Positions 26,077 to 35,631 of a stretch of 64,000 nt of DNA are shown piece by piece. The notes under the pieces were generated by a model, which searched no databases, had not been told where the DNA came from, and saw only the letters and a program-made list of their open reading frames with translations. The DNA comes from JAGQVA01 sp033764335 (lineage in GTDB: Bacteria > Bacteroidota > Bacteroidia > J057), in NCBI GenBank assembly GCA_033764335.1, contig JANRJC010000050.1, positions 5,625 through 69,624 of the forward strand, given 5' to 3'. Made by a program: the position numbers and the translations under genes. Each line of letters starts with the position of its first letter. The first letter of the stretch is position 1.

Positions 26077-27519
26077 TTAATTTCTAAAATGGCTAATCTG
26101 ATCGCGGATTTGTTTTTCACCAATAACAATTTCAAGATCACTGCTTTTCTGCCAGTTGTCGGACTCGTATTTAGTTCCGTCTGCCATATAAAGTGTAATC
26201 AAGTATTCGTAATCGGGCCTTTGCCCTTGGTCAATAAACAATTGTCCGCCGGAAGCCGTGGCAAAGTCTTGGGAAATGGTTATGGTAGGCAAATCCACTT
26301 TTGACAGGCCATTGGGGTCTGCTTGGTGAGAACGAATGCGTACCCGCATCATTTTTGCCCCGGAAAAACTCAACGGACTCAGGGTCGTGATGTCTATCGC
26401 ATTGATCTGGTTGCTGCTGACCCCGCCGAGGATTTTGTCTTTTACGGCCTGATTACAGGACTGGCAGGGTTGTACGACGTATTCGATCCACATACGTTTG
26501 ATGGTAGGGTCATCGTCCAGCCAGGTAGGCACAAGACTGGCGTCAAATTTTGCCGTAGCTTTTTCCGGTACTTCCGTGTCGCCCATACGCCAGGTATAAA
26601 TATTGGACTGGAGCACACCACCGGTGTTTTTTAGGCGGAGCACGTGGAGGTTTTTGAGCAATACCGGATAGTCGGTAGAATTAGGCAGACCGCCGCTGCG
26701 CCAAGTGCTGCCTTCGAGTTCAAACTTACCGAAGGTCTTCGGGTCGTCAATCTTCAGGTTGATCGGGATTTCGATGGCGGGCATTCCTTCGCCGTCAGGT
26801 TCGAGCGTGAGGTTTCCGTTGAGGCCGACGTTGTTAAACAGCGCGAGAAGCAGATCGTCCACCCTTTCCATCTTCCAGCTTATGACAATCGGATCGAGGA
26901 AATCGGTCGGGGTGCGAACAATGATGTCGGCGGGGTTGACACCGTAATTTTGAATCTGGGCAAAACTGATTTTGGGCGGAGATGCCAATGGCATGGATAC
27001 AAGATTGCTCACGGGGTGCATTTTGGCTACGGGATCATTTTTGATGTCCTGCGCGAGCAGTTCACGGGCGATTTCGATGTCTTTGCGTCCGATATTGGGT
27101 TTGAGTTCAGCGGTAACGACCGCTTCCCCCCGGCCGGAGCCGGTGGCCGCTTTGAAGGTGACGTAAAAAGCGTATTCACCCCGGTCTTGTTTCCAGTTGA
27201 GGTTGTATTCGGCGGGGAGGTAATAATAATAGCCGGAAAGAGGATTAGCGTCGCGATAGACTTTTCGAAAAATATTCAGAATACCGTTGTTGGATTCAAA
27301 CTCGTGATCTGCGCCGATCTGGTTGAGGATTTCGAAGGGCAGGTTAGCCGGCCCCTGACGTTCTTTGTCTTCCTCTTCCTCATTGGGTTGAGCGGTAGCC
27401 GCCGTGTCCGGAGTAGCAAAACGAATGACCGTGGGCCTGCGTTCCTGCGCTTTGACCAAAGAAAAAGCCGAAAAAAAAGCTACACACAAGACGATATTTT
27501 GAAGGATAAACCGGTTCAT
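26077..27519 (-). CDS. Exported protein paralogous to the upstream repeat protein's C-terminal region
   Basis: A 480-residue protein; I start it at MNRFILQNIVLCVAFFSAFS (27,519), giving a normal signal peptide; the 31 extra codons upstream overlap the preceding gene. It lacks the three N-terminal repeats of the 23,646 gene but matches that gene's C-terminal ~400 residues throughout: VYRDANPLSGYYYYLPAEY, then GRGEAVVTAELKPNI, WKMERVDDLLLALF, a CQSCNQAVKDKILGG block (CADCNEIIQDKILGG in the paralog) and PDYEYLITLYMADG. The CxxC pair is conserved in both. The two genes are tandem duplicates, one of which gained or lost the repeat domains. No enzyme motif seen. Confidence 0.8.
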   Translation of the reverse strand: MNRFILQNIVLCVAFFSAFSLVKAQERRPTVIRFATPDTAATAQPNEEEEDKERQGPANLPFEILNQIGADHEFESNNGILNIFRKVYRDANPLSGYYYYLPAEYNLNWKQDRGEYAFYVTFKAATGSGRGEAVVTAELKPNIGRKDIEIARELLAQDIKNDPVAKMHPVSNLVSMPLASPPKISFAQIQNYGVNPADIIVRTPTDFLDPIVISWKMERVDDLLLALFNNVGLNGNLTLEPDGEGMPAIEIPINLKIDDPKTFGKFELEGSTWRSGGLPNSTDYPVLLKNLHVLRLKNTGGVLQSNIYTWRMGDTEVPEKATAKFDASLVPTWLDDDPTIKRMWIEYVVQPCQSCNQAVKDKILGGVSSNQINAIDITTLSPLSFSGAKMMRVRIRSHQADPNGLSKVDLPTITISQDFATASGGQLFIDQGQRPDYEYLITLYMADGTKYESDNWQKSSDLEIVIGEKQIRDQISHFRN

Positions 27520-27530
27520 CGCAGTTGGAT

Positions 27531-28106
27531 TTAGGGTTGAATATAGGCGGCTTTTTTGTAGGGGGTCATTTTTACATTTACGGTCATCGCCGCGCTTCCC
27601 CCTACCCGCCATTGTTTGACGAGATGATACATATAATCCTCACCCGTGACGGTGGCACTTCCCAAAATTTCATTCAGCGCATTGCCCGTCCCGCTTTTGT
27701 CTTCGGGAATCAGCGAAATCATAATATACGAAGACTCGATATTGGTCAGCGTATAATTTTTGGTGGGAGAAAAATTGAAGGTCAGGTCCGCCGAACCGGC
27801 GGAGCCGTTGAGGCTTTCTTTTACCTCGGCGATGTCGGGCACAGGTCTTCTTACCCGGTTGAGGATCACCCCTTTGACCGAATATTTTTTCCCTGCGGGA
27901 AGGTTTTTGTAGGTGACGCTCACCGTCAGGTTGCGTTCGCCCTGAGCGAGGAGAGTAACTTTGGCGATTTTACTTTCGCCCAGGAGCGTGGTCAGTACGT
28001 TCTGATCTTCGGCAGGTTTGAGTTCTGTCTGGGCGGAAATGGTCGGAATACCGGCCATTTCCACTAAGAACAGAAAACATAAACTTATTAAAGGAAGGAA
28101 TTTCAT
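27531..28106 (-). CDS. Small exported protein of unknown function
   Basis: A 191-residue protein with a signal peptide (MKFLPLISLCFLFLVEMAG, cleavage near ISAQ at residue 26). The mature part looks like a single beta-sandwich: VTLLAQGERNLTVSVTYKNL, then a Ser/Gly-rich segment and YIMISLIPEDKSG. It ends VNVKMTPYKKAAYIQP. No family recognised and no catalytic motif. It is tightly packed between the astacin/papain gene (9 bases) and the YYYLP-type gene at 26,077 (11 bases to its chosen start), so co-expression with both is very likely. It may be a small structural partner of one of them. Confidence 0.68.
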   Translation of the reverse strand: MKFLPLISLCFLFLVEMAGIPTISAQTELKPAEDQNVLTTLLGESKIAKVTLLAQGERNLTVSVTYKNLPAGKKYSVKGVILNRVRRPVPDIAEVKESLNGSAGSADLTFNFSPTKNYTLTNIESSYIMISLIPEDKSGTGNALNEILGSATVTGEDYMYHLVKQWRVGGSAAMTVNVKMTPYKKAAYIQP

Positions 28107-28115
28107 GATTACAGA

Positions 28116-29621
28116 TTAGGGATTATGAGCTATGTACCAAGCGGAGGGTTCGCGAAGTTCGCGTGCGCCGAGGTTTTCCATTTCCCGCATAAACTCCGTG
28201 AAAGTCATATTATATTGAGACCCGCTATTAGGTTCTCTGAAGGAAGTCATCCCTCTATCCCACGGGTCATTGATATAAACTCTGGTTCCGTCGGGGGTTC
28301 CGTCTCCCCTCATGCCAGTTACAACACGGATATGCGCGTTTGCAGAACCAGGTCCGGTGAGATCAACAGCCGCAGCAACCCAGAGCGGGCCGTAATGAGC
28401 CAAAAGACTCGCAAATCCCGCGACCGTATAACAGGCAGGATATTCTGGCACTAGACCCCATCTCCGAAACATGGTCGTATCACTCGGAGGAAGCCCCGTT
28501 TGATTGTAATACCGACGCCAATAACCGGTTCCGCGGGCAATCTCTTCTGGGTCAATGGAAACCGAATCCGCCCATCCGACCAGCATGGCAGCACCCGCAG
28601 CCCAGCAGGATACTGAAGTGCGTTGCGGTACAAGATCTACATCATAACGTATATCTACTGCAAGCCTTGCGGGGGCACCTGCGGGCGAACTTCCACCGCC
28701 TGAAGCGCCTCCGGTTCCAGAAGGTGTACCCGGAGAGGCTGACCAGTTGAATGCTCTGAGAATCGGCTCATAGGCAGCATATAGCGCATAGATCGCAGAA
28801 ATATCACCCGCGCTCAACACACGGTTACGTCGGGTAGGACGCCCTGTATCCACGCCATTTCTTTTGATGGTCATATAAGGCGTGCCCGGTGTGCTCTCAA
28901 TCCCGCTGTGGTCGCCTTCATAGTGCATAATAGACAAGGTGTCATAACGTGTCCAGTTGATGGAGGCCGAAACCGGAGCTTTCGTAAACTGAGAGCGCCA
29001 TGAGGCGACCATTTTACTCAGATCCACGTTGATAAATGAATCTCTATCCGAGCGGCAATGTTCGTGATAAAACCCTGCTGCATGCAGAAGTTCGTGCTGA
29101 ACACCTTCCAGTCCGCAATTGGTGTCAAGGTTGATGGTCTGACGAACAGAATCTATGCGATTTCCAATCCAGGACCAGCATCCGGTTCCATCATTCTGGA
29201 TATAGACATAGCTGGTATGGATCGAGCTATTGTAGGGTACAATCCGCAAGGGTGTACGGTTGTTGAGGATTCGGATTCCTTTGAGGATTGTGTCCCGGTA
29301 AGGGTGCCCGGATTTGATCTGATAAGGGATAATACCATTGGTCCAAAGGCTATCAATATTGGATATTGAAGCACCCCCTCGGCCGGAGGCCAATTCCACC
29401 CGGATATCCCCCTGATACAGAATCATGTCGCCTACCCGTTCTACCGGAACGGTTTGCGGTTCATTATAAAAAGGAAGTCTCACCCGCTCTTCTGATACAG
29501 AACCTCTTGTTGTGGGGTAAGCCGGAAAAGTCTGTGCAAAAAGATTCCCGGAGAGGGTCATCAGCACAAAAACCTGAAAAACAGAGAAAATAATACCGGG
29601 ATTTAGGGTTTTATATTTCAT
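28116..29621 (-). CDS. Two-protease fusion: astacin (M12A) metalloprotease plus papain-like cysteine protease
   Basis: A 501-residue exported protein (signal peptide to about residue 30, FAQTFPAYP). Residues about 80-285 are an astacin domain: the zinc motif HELLHAAGFYHEHCRSDRD near 180 (HExxHxxGxxHE) and the Met-turn SIMHYEGDHSG near 232 are complete. A Gly/Ser-rich linker (SGTGGASGGGSSPAGAP, about 300-316) leads to a second domain of ~175 residues resembling papain-like/AvrRpt2-type C39/C70 proteases: Cys in QRTSVSCWAAGAAML, His in SANAHIRVVTG, Asp in YINDPWDRGM. All key residues are present in both halves, so both could be active. The second domain may process or activate the first, or each may cut different targets. 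No propeptide motif was recognised. Confidence 0.85.
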   Translation of the reverse strand: MKYKTLNPGIIFSVFQVFVLMTLSGNLFAQTFPAYPTTRGSVSEERVRLPFYNEPQTVPVERVGDMILYQGDIRVELASGRGGASISNIDSLWTNGIIPYQIKSGHPYRDTILKGIRILNNRTPLRIVPYNSSIHTSYVYIQNDGTGCWSWIGNRIDSVRQTINLDTNCGLEGVQHELLHAAGFYHEHCRSDRDSFINVDLSKMVASWRSQFTKAPVSASINWTRYDTLSIMHYEGDHSGIESTPGTPYMTIKRNGVDTGRPTRRNRVLSAGDISAIYALYAAYEPILRAFNWSASPGTPSGTGGASGGGSSPAGAPARLAVDIRYDVDLVPQRTSVSCWAAGAAMLVGWADSVSIDPEEIARGTGYWRRYYNQTGLPPSDTTMFRRWGLVPEYPACYTVAGFASLLAHYGPLWVAAAVDLTGPGSANAHIRVVTGMRGDGTPDGTRVYINDPWDRGMTSFREPNSGSQYNMTFTEFMREMENLGARELREPSAWYIAHNP

Positions 29622-29662
29622 AGTTTAAATTCTTTTGTTGTTTGTCCAAAAAGTTGTGTGTT

Positions 29663-31597
29663 TTAGGGAAGTTGATCTAGATAAACCATGCCGTAAGTGG
29701 AAGGTATTCTCGCAGAGGAAACCGGTTGGGGTTTCCCTCGCACAAACCAGGTAGTCTGGAATTCATAGTCATCCTTCCCTTTAGGTAAAATCAATTCCAC
29801 GGTACGAGAGAGTTCGTTTTTGGCCATTTGGAGGTTGAGTGTGCGGGTTTCTTCTTTGGTTCCCAGTTTGTAATAGAGTTTCAATTCCACCGACCGCACT
29901 TTCTGGTCAGTCATATATTCAGGGTCTGCCTCTATATAAATGGGTTTTTTCACCAGTGGAGGCACAAGGGATATGCTGCCGAAGGACTCATTTTGCCAAT
30001 CGGTTTCGACTTCATATCCGCCGAAAAAGCTCCATTTGGCTTTGTACTGATAGTTGAGCCATGCGTTGCGGTCATCGTCGCCTTTCCATCCGTAGTTAAC
30101 CACAAAATCATTCCCGGTTGTATTAAATTTGCTTTTATCTATCTGAATTTCTTTGACGGTCTGGGAGCCATCCTGATGTTTTTTCATAATCAGTACGGTC
30201 ACAAAATTGATGTAAGTACCGAAGTCCTGGGCATTGAGGCCGTCGAGCCGTGCGTAGATGTCGCGTTGTTTGTAGAGCGGATCGTCGAGGTTGACGCGAA
30301 GGAAACACTCTTTACAGCTTTTTACCGATCCGAGGTTTTCATCAAACCGCATCGTGCGGGTATCGGAGGTATATTTGTTGAGGTCAATTTTGTAACTCCC
30401 TGTCTGTTTGATAGACTTCATCCGGTAAGAAACGGCGATAGCGAGACTGGGCATCGGAACCTGCTCCACGGGCCGGTTTTCCGGGGTAACGCCGTCACGT
30501 TCTTCCCGTGAGCCACGGCGTTGGTCGGCGGGGATCGGCTCGGGTGTATGACCGGTTTCGCGCAGATGTTCGGTGCGGCGGGCAGTTACTTCACTTCGGG
30601 TGCGGGCCTCTCTTTCAGCGGTCTGGCGCGCTTCGAGTCGCAGTTGGCGATTTTCATCGCGGGCTTCGCGGCGGGCAGTATTGAGCATATCTGTCGCACG
30701 GTCGAGCATGGAGCGCTGACCTCCGGGGACGAGTTGGTTTAGTTCGGGTACGCCAGTTCCGCCGATTTTTTCAAACATCAGGGTAGTGAGTTTGTTGTAG
30801 GCGGTTTCCATCAGTTTGTTCAACCCTTCATCTTCGCCGATCTGGGTAACTTTGATCGCCCCCTGGTCGTGAAGTTCGTCAAAGGCCATCTGGATTTCGG
30901 CGGCCAGTACCGGAGTTACCGCAGCGGCTTCGAAGGTCTGGTTTTTGTAAATCCGCTCAAAATCGGCTTCAATGATTACTCTTTTGGGCGAAAGGTATCC
31001 TTCTACTTCCATCTCAAACGATACGCTCATATCGGGCGTGGGTGTCTGAAAAGTGGCCCAAAGGATGTCAGAGCCTTCTTTGGTAAGCTGGATGGAAATA
31101 GCGGCTTTTTGCCCGTCGAGAATCGGCGCACTACCCAGGCCGATCACTTGTTTGGACATTCCGCCCTGAGGACTGGCTACGGAAGAAATCAGTGCCAAAG
31201 TTCCGCTTTTATAGACTACCGGCCCGACAATTTTGCCCGCACCGTTGATGCGGCGCAAAGCCCGCTGGGCATCGGCAAGTTGTTCCGGTGATACCGAAAG
31301 TTGTACTACTGCGTGGACAATCCCACCGCCATTGTCGCTTTCGGTAATGGTACTCGTACCTCCTCCTACTGCATCAGTATTGCGGACGTATTTGATGAAA
31401 GAAAACTGCGGTGCTCCGTTGGCGTGTTTGGCCACCTGCACTTTGTCGGCAAGGTAATAATATTCGTTGGGGTTGCTGATCGTGGGGAACACGGTAAGTT
31501 CACCGGCACGAACGGGTTTGTCGAGCAGGATTTGTTGTGCAAATACGGTAGTGGTTATTTGCAGGAAAATCAATAAAATCAGGTACGGTCGTATCAT
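29663..31597 (-). CDS. Exported YYYLP/DPxFxxRD family protein (type A)
   Basis: A 644-residue protein with a signal peptide (MIRPYLILLIFLQITTTVFA). The N-terminal domain begins VRAGELTVFPTISNPNEYYY near residue 30, continues APQFSFIKYVRN and contains the conserved APILDGQKAAISIQL block near 160. A helical segment (FDELHDQGAIKVTQIGEDEGL...) follows, then a strongly charged Arg/Glu-rich linker at about 312-385. The C-terminal domain carries DPLYKQRDIYARLDG near 438 and closes with DDYEFQTTWF and MVYLDQLP. It is closest to the gene at 31,627. No known family or enzyme motif; the all-beta look and export signal suggest a structural envelope or extracellular component. Confidence 0.75.
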   Translation of the reverse strand: MIRPYLILLIFLQITTTVFAQQILLDKPVRAGELTVFPTISNPNEYYYLADKVQVAKHANGAPQFSFIKYVRNTDAVGGGTSTITESDNGGGIVHAVVQLSVSPEQLADAQRALRRINGAGKIVGPVVYKSGTLALISSVASPQGGMSKQVIGLGSAPILDGQKAAISIQLTKEGSDILWATFQTPTPDMSVSFEMEVEGYLSPKRVIIEADFERIYKNQTFEAAAVTPVLAAEIQMAFDELHDQGAIKVTQIGEDEGLNKLMETAYNKLTTLMFEKIGGTGVPELNQLVPGGQRSMLDRATDMLNTARREARDENRQLRLEARQTAEREARTRSEVTARRTEHLRETGHTPEPIPADQRRGSREERDGVTPENRPVEQVPMPSLAIAVSYRMKSIKQTGSYKIDLNKYTSDTRTMRFDENLGSVKSCKECFLRVNLDDPLYKQRDIYARLDGLNAQDFGTYINFVTVLIMKKHQDGSQTVKEIQIDKSKFNTTGNDFVVNYGWKGDDDRNAWLNYQYKAKWSFFGGYEVETDWQNESFGSISLVPPLVKKPIYIEADPEYMTDQKVRSVELKLYYKLGTKEETRTLNLQMAKNELSRTVELILPKGKDDYEFQTTWFVRGKPQPVSSARIPSTYGMVYLDQLP

Positions 31598-31626
31598 AGG
31601 TTTAAGTTTGTTGCGGTTGGTGATTT

Positions 31627-33453
31627 TTATTCGGGAAGTTCATCAATAAAAAGAATGGATTCGGCGGAGGTATGGCGTCCGGAATTTACCACCCGGTTGC
31701 CTTTAAGCCGCCATTGAATTTCGTATTCGTAGTCGTACTGGTTTTCGGGAAGTAGAATGCCGATATTTTCCGAAATCTGGCCTCTCTCCACACTGAGGGT
31801 GGTTTTTTTGACGTTGTCCTGCCCTCCGACTTTGTAAAAAAGCGAAACGGTTACGGATCTGACTTCTTTTTCTTTCAGCGATTCGGGGTCGCCGTCAAGC
31901 GATACCGTACGAGGTTCGAAGGGAGGTTTTAGGTTAATGGCTGAAAAAGTGGTGTGTCGTTTTTCCTGAACCACTTCCTGCCCGCCAAAAAAACTCCACA
32001 AAACTTCGTATTCGTAGTCCAGCCATTTACGGCGGTCGGTGTCGTCTTTCCAGCCATAAACCATTTTGTAGAGATTGCCTTTTTCGTTGAAACCGGTCCG
32101 ATCAATGCGGATTTCCTGCTCGGTAGTGGCTCCTTTTGCATGGGTTTTCAGCATTTTGACGGTAACAAAATTGATATACTGCCCAAACTCGGAGGCATTG
32201 TAACCGTCGAGAAAGGCGGAAACTTCGCGCTGGCGGAAAAAGGGATCGTCGAGGTTTATCTGGCGGAAACGGGTTTCGTCTTTCGCATATTGGTTGAGGC
32301 TGCCAATGTTTTCATCAAACCGGATCGCCAGTTCGTCGGCCATGATTTTATTGAGGCTGACCTTAAATATGCCGCTGGTTTTTACTTCCTTCATTTTGTA
32401 GGAAGCTGCGATGGTAAAGGTCTGGGCGCTTTGTTCTTTCCGGGGAGTAAATGTAGAATCTCCGTCTCTGCGGGCGCGTTCTTCATTTCTTCGGTTTTCC
32501 TCGCGTATCTGGCGGTTATTGGCCTCGGTGTCTCTCCGCGACTGGGAAAGCAGATTGCTGGCCCGGTCGAGGGTACTTTGGGTACGACCGAGATCAGAAA
32601 ACTGAGAGACCGAATTGTTGACGGGTTCCATCATCATATCGGTCAGTTTTTTGTAGGCAATTTCGATCAGTTTTTCCATGTTTTCATCCGCTTCGATGCC
32701 CGTAAATTTGATGGCTCCGTTTTTAACCAGATCATCGAATGCGGCGGTTACTTCGGCCTGAAGCATCGCAGAAGCGATTCCGGCCTCAAACCCTTTGTGT
32801 TTGTAAATCTGATCAAAATTGGCTTCCAGTGTCGCCTGAATGGGTGAGCGGTATCCTTCGAGTTGCATTTCAAAGGAAAAGGTCACGTCGGGGGTAGCGG
32901 TTTTAAAAGACTCCCAGAGGATTTTGGCTCCCTGTTTGGTGAGGTTGAGGGAAATGGCCGCCTTGTTTCCGTCGAGGATCGGCGCGGAGCCGAGGCCCAG
33001 CAGGTGATGGGTAAACGTGCTGCCCTCTTCGGCAAAAGAGGAGACAAGGCCAAATTTTCCGGAGGTATAAATCACCGGTCCGACGATATTTCCGTCAGGA
33101 TTGACCCGCCGGATTTCCCGGCGGGCTTCATCGAGTTGTTCGTCGGTCAACCCCAGGGTCACTACGGCATGGACGATTCCGCCGCCTTCACCCTCCTGAC
33201 TTATGTCTTTGGTAGCTCCGGGCGCATTCTGCACGTACCGCAAAAAGGAAAACTGCGGTTTTCCATCCTCCGCCAGAGCCAGCCGGGCTTTATCCACCAG
33301 ATAATAATATTCATTGGGATTTTGCACTGAGGGAAAAACCGTCACTTCCCCCACCCTTACCGGCTTGTCTATAAAGACGGCCTGCCCTTGGGCGGCCACA
33401 CTCACCAGCATGGCGACCCCCAAAGCAAAACTTACATAAACTATCGCTTTCAT
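31627..33453 (-). CDS. Exported YYYLP/DPxFxxRD family protein (type A)
   Basis: A 608-residue protein; I start at MKAIVYVSFALGVAMLVSVA (33,453), because the 12 codons upstream are only a translated 7-base tandem repeat. Its opening VRVGEVTVFPSVQNPNEYYY is almost the same as that of the next gene downstream (29,663), and it has the same APILDGNKAAISLNL block, the charged linker (SRRDTEANNRQIREENRRN..., about 305-350), DPFFRQREVSAFLDG near 403 and the ending YDYEYEIQWRL and LFIDELPE. The two are recent tandem duplicates. The linker suggests a coiled coil between two beta domains. Unknown function. Confidence 0.75.
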   Translation of the reverse strand: MKAIVYVSFALGVAMLVSVAAQGQAVFIDKPVRVGEVTVFPSVQNPNEYYYLVDKARLALAEDGKPQFSFLRYVQNAPGATKDISQEGEGGGIVHAVVTLGLTDEQLDEARREIRRVNPDGNIVGPVIYTSGKFGLVSSFAEEGSTFTHHLLGLGSAPILDGNKAAISLNLTKQGAKILWESFKTATPDVTFSFEMQLEGYRSPIQATLEANFDQIYKHKGFEAGIASAMLQAEVTAAFDDLVKNGAIKFTGIEADENMEKLIEIAYKKLTDMMMEPVNNSVSQFSDLGRTQSTLDRASNLLSQSRRDTEANNRQIREENRRNEERARRDGDSTFTPRKEQSAQTFTIAASYKMKEVKTSGIFKVSLNKIMADELAIRFDENIGSLNQYAKDETRFRQINLDDPFFRQREVSAFLDGYNASEFGQYINFVTVKMLKTHAKGATTEQEIRIDRTGFNEKGNLYKMVYGWKDDTDRRKWLDYEYEVLWSFFGGQEVVQEKRHTTFSAINLKPPFEPRTVSLDGDPESLKEKEVRSVTVSLFYKVGGQDNVKKTTLSVERGQISENIGILLPENQYDYEYEIQWRLKGNRVVNSGRHTSAESILFIDELPE

Positions 33454-33463
33454 ATCATCATTG

Positions 33464-33512
33464 ACCATTAACCATTGACCATTAACCATTAACCATTGAC
33501 CATTAACTATTC
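33464..33512. repeat. Seven-base tandem repeat (ACCATTA/G) between two paralog genes
   Basis: Six consecutive units of ACCATTA or ACCATTG run from 33,464 to 33,505, followed by one degenerate unit (ACTATTC) that overlaps the stop codon of the 33,507 gene. Read on the minus strand the repeat encodes the artefactual peptide MVNGQW. The same unit occurs again at 37,628-37,655, also just before the start of a paralog. Confidence 0.9.
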
Positions 33513-35585
33513 CTCTCCCAGAAAAATGCCCAGCACTTTGGCAAACTTGTCGAGAATCGCCGTCTGTGGATCTACCGTTCCGTCGGCTTTGGGTGTCAGC
33601 ACTTCTTTGCCTGCGCGCATGACTTTCTGGAGGAATGTCTGGTCGCCTTCGCGGAGTTCGTCGGGAATAGAGGCATACACGTAGTCGTCGTTGACGTTGG
33701 CTTCCCAGTCGAGGGCGAGTTTGCCGTGTTCTTTATGAGTAAGAACAAGGCGGGAGACATAACCCGTAGCTTCGCGATCTTCGTAAATGGTTGCATCCAC
33801 CAGGGGTTCATTTTTCGAGACGGTGATGGGAATATTTTCTTCGATTTCTTTCCCAAACTTCGAATAACGCACTTGCAGGGTTGCTCTGACAATGCCGATT
33901 TCTCGCATTTCGTCGAGGTCGCATTCAAATTCGATCTTGCGCGGTTTTACCGGAGGTGCGAGGGTTACACCCTGCCAGTCTCCTTTTACCCAGGGGGGAT
34001 TCTGAGGATAGAGGTTGCCGCCTTTCAGGCTCCATTGTGCTTTGTATTCGTACAGATCGGGATTCCTGTCTTCGCCACGGGCGTAGGTAATGGTCGCGAG
34101 CGAACCATTTTCTTCCATAATATCATTGGTGAAGGTAATGGCATCCTGAAAGTCATTACCGGAAGAGCGGCGTTTGCGCACATTGACTGTGACGTGGTTG
34201 ATCTCTTTGGCAAATATTTCCTGCGCTTCCAAATCAAGGATAAAGTTGATATCCCGATGCTGGAAAAAAGGATCGTTGAGGTTGACCGAACTAATACACT
34301 TAGGGTTGTTGCGCACCATGTCGTAGCTGCTGGCGAGGTTAGTCACCATCTGGTAGCGACGGGTTACGGGAAGGATAAGGTTGTCCAGACGGATCTCTTT
34401 ACGGATCACGCGGTTGGATTCCATCTGGGTACAGGATTTAAACTGGTAAGAAGCCTGTTTTTCGTCTTTTACCGGGTTGTTAGTCGCGGGGTTAAAACCG
34501 TCGCCGGCCTGGATGACGCTGTTAAAATCAGGCATAACCGGTTCGGCAAAAGAATTCAGGAAAAATCCAAAAAAGGCCTCTCTCATTACTGCTAGTCGTT
34601 CGTCATCGAGATTTTCTTCCCATTGGAGGATGATTTTTTCCTTTTGCTCGAAGTATTCATACACTTTGCGCATCATGGATTCGGTTACGCCATATTCCCA
34701 CGGGCTACCGGTATCACCTGATCCGCTGGTATTGCCGTTGGCGGCGTCCATGGCCTGCATGGCGATAAGCATATTGCCCATTCCGTCGGCTACCCCGCAC
34801 TCGTTGGCGAGTTTTTTCTTATTGGCTTCATACATATTAATGGCCTTCTGAAGATCCTGCGGGCGGTTGTCCAGCTCTTTCCGCATAAAGTCATAAGCCA
34901 TTCCGTCGCCTTGTTCGTGGGTGATTTCGAGGTCGTATTTGAGATAACCTTTAGCGGCTTTTACTTTCACCGTGTATTCGTAGTCAAGGACAAGGGATAC
35001 GTCGGTGATCGAACTGGTTTTTTTGAAAGTGGCATCGAGAAGTTGGGCGCCGTTGGCGTCGAGGCGGGCAGCTACGGCAGCTTTACCGCCCTGCATAGGT
35101 GGCGCATAACCGGAGGTAATAAAATTGGTGGTGAATTTTTTGTCCTGAAGGATCGCCGAAACCACGCGGAAAGACTCGCCCTCTTTCGCACGCAGGTCAA
35201 CGGGGCCTGCGAGGGTTGCGTTGTCTCTGAGCGGAGATTTTTGCTTGATTTTTTCCTCCAACTCGATAAGCTGGGCAGGAGTAAGTCCCCATTCGATCAG
35301 GAAGTGAAGAATCGCACCTTGTACCCCGCCCTGGGTTTCGCGGGCTTCGGTCGTAAATTTCATAAATACAAACTCAGGCGTTTGATCTTCTTTCATGCCC
35401 AAATGCATGGAACTTGCGGGCGGAAGGTAATAATAGCCCGTGCTTCCTCCCCGGTAAACCATGATAGCGGTGCCGTCATTAAGTTTGATCTCCATGCCAG
35501 TTTCGTACTGGAGACCTTGAGCGGAAAGGGAAGTGAATAGCCCTAAACCAACGAGCAACAGGGCGAATTTGCGTCGGATATTCAT
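33507..35585 (-). CDS. Exported YYYLP/DPxFxxRD family protein (type B)
   Basis: A 692-residue protein; I start at MNIRRKFALLLVGLGLFTSLS (35,585), nine codons into the open frame, because that gives a proper signal peptide. The N-terminal domain reads IKLNDGTAIMVYRGGSTGYYYLP... and PEFVFMKFTTEARE, then GAILHFLIEWGLTPAQ, and APPMQGGKAAVAARL near 155. A large insert with Gly/Ser-rich text (AANGNTSGSGDTGSPWE) lies near 285. The C-terminal domain has DPFFQHRDINFILDLE near 439 and TLQVRYSKFGKEIEENI, and the protein ends DKFAKVLGIFLGEE rather than with the IDELP motif of type A. It pairs with the gene at 35,632. Function unknown. Confidence 0.75.
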   Translation of the reverse strand: MNIRRKFALLLVGLGLFTSLSAQGLQYETGMEIKLNDGTAIMVYRGGSTGYYYLPPASSMHLGMKEDQTPEFVFMKFTTEARETQGGVQGAILHFLIEWGLTPAQLIELEEKIKQKSPLRDNATLAGPVDLRAKEGESFRVVSAILQDKKFTTNFITSGYAPPMQGGKAAVAARLDANGAQLLDATFKKTSSITDVSLVLDYEYTVKVKAAKGYLKYDLEITHEQGDGMAYDFMRKELDNRPQDLQKAINMYEANKKKLANECGVADGMGNMLIAMQAMDAANGNTSGSGDTGSPWEYGVTESMMRKVYEYFEQKEKIILQWEENLDDERLAVMREAFFGFFLNSFAEPVMPDFNSVIQAGDGFNPATNNPVKDEKQASYQFKSCTQMESNRVIRKEIRLDNLILPVTRRYQMVTNLASSYDMVRNNPKCISSVNLNDPFFQHRDINFILDLEAQEIFAKEINHVTVNVRKRRSSGNDFQDAITFTNDIMEENGSLATITYARGEDRNPDLYEYKAQWSLKGGNLYPQNPPWVKGDWQGVTLAPPVKPRKIEFECDLDEMREIGIVRATLQVRYSKFGKEIEENIPITVSKNEPLVDATIYEDREATGYVSRLVLTHKEHGKLALDWEANVNDDYVYASIPDELREGDQTFLQKVMRAGKEVLTPKADGTVDPQTAILDKFAKVLGIFLGEE

Positions 35586-35631
35586 CGCTGAAAATTTTAA
35601 AATGCGTGTCATGAAATGTTGGGGTTAGGAG

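Noticed and set aside
33454..33489. N-terminal extension MVNGQWLMVNDD of the 31,627 gene
   Set aside because: Encoded entirely by the 7-base tandem repeat; the signal peptide starts at the next ATG.
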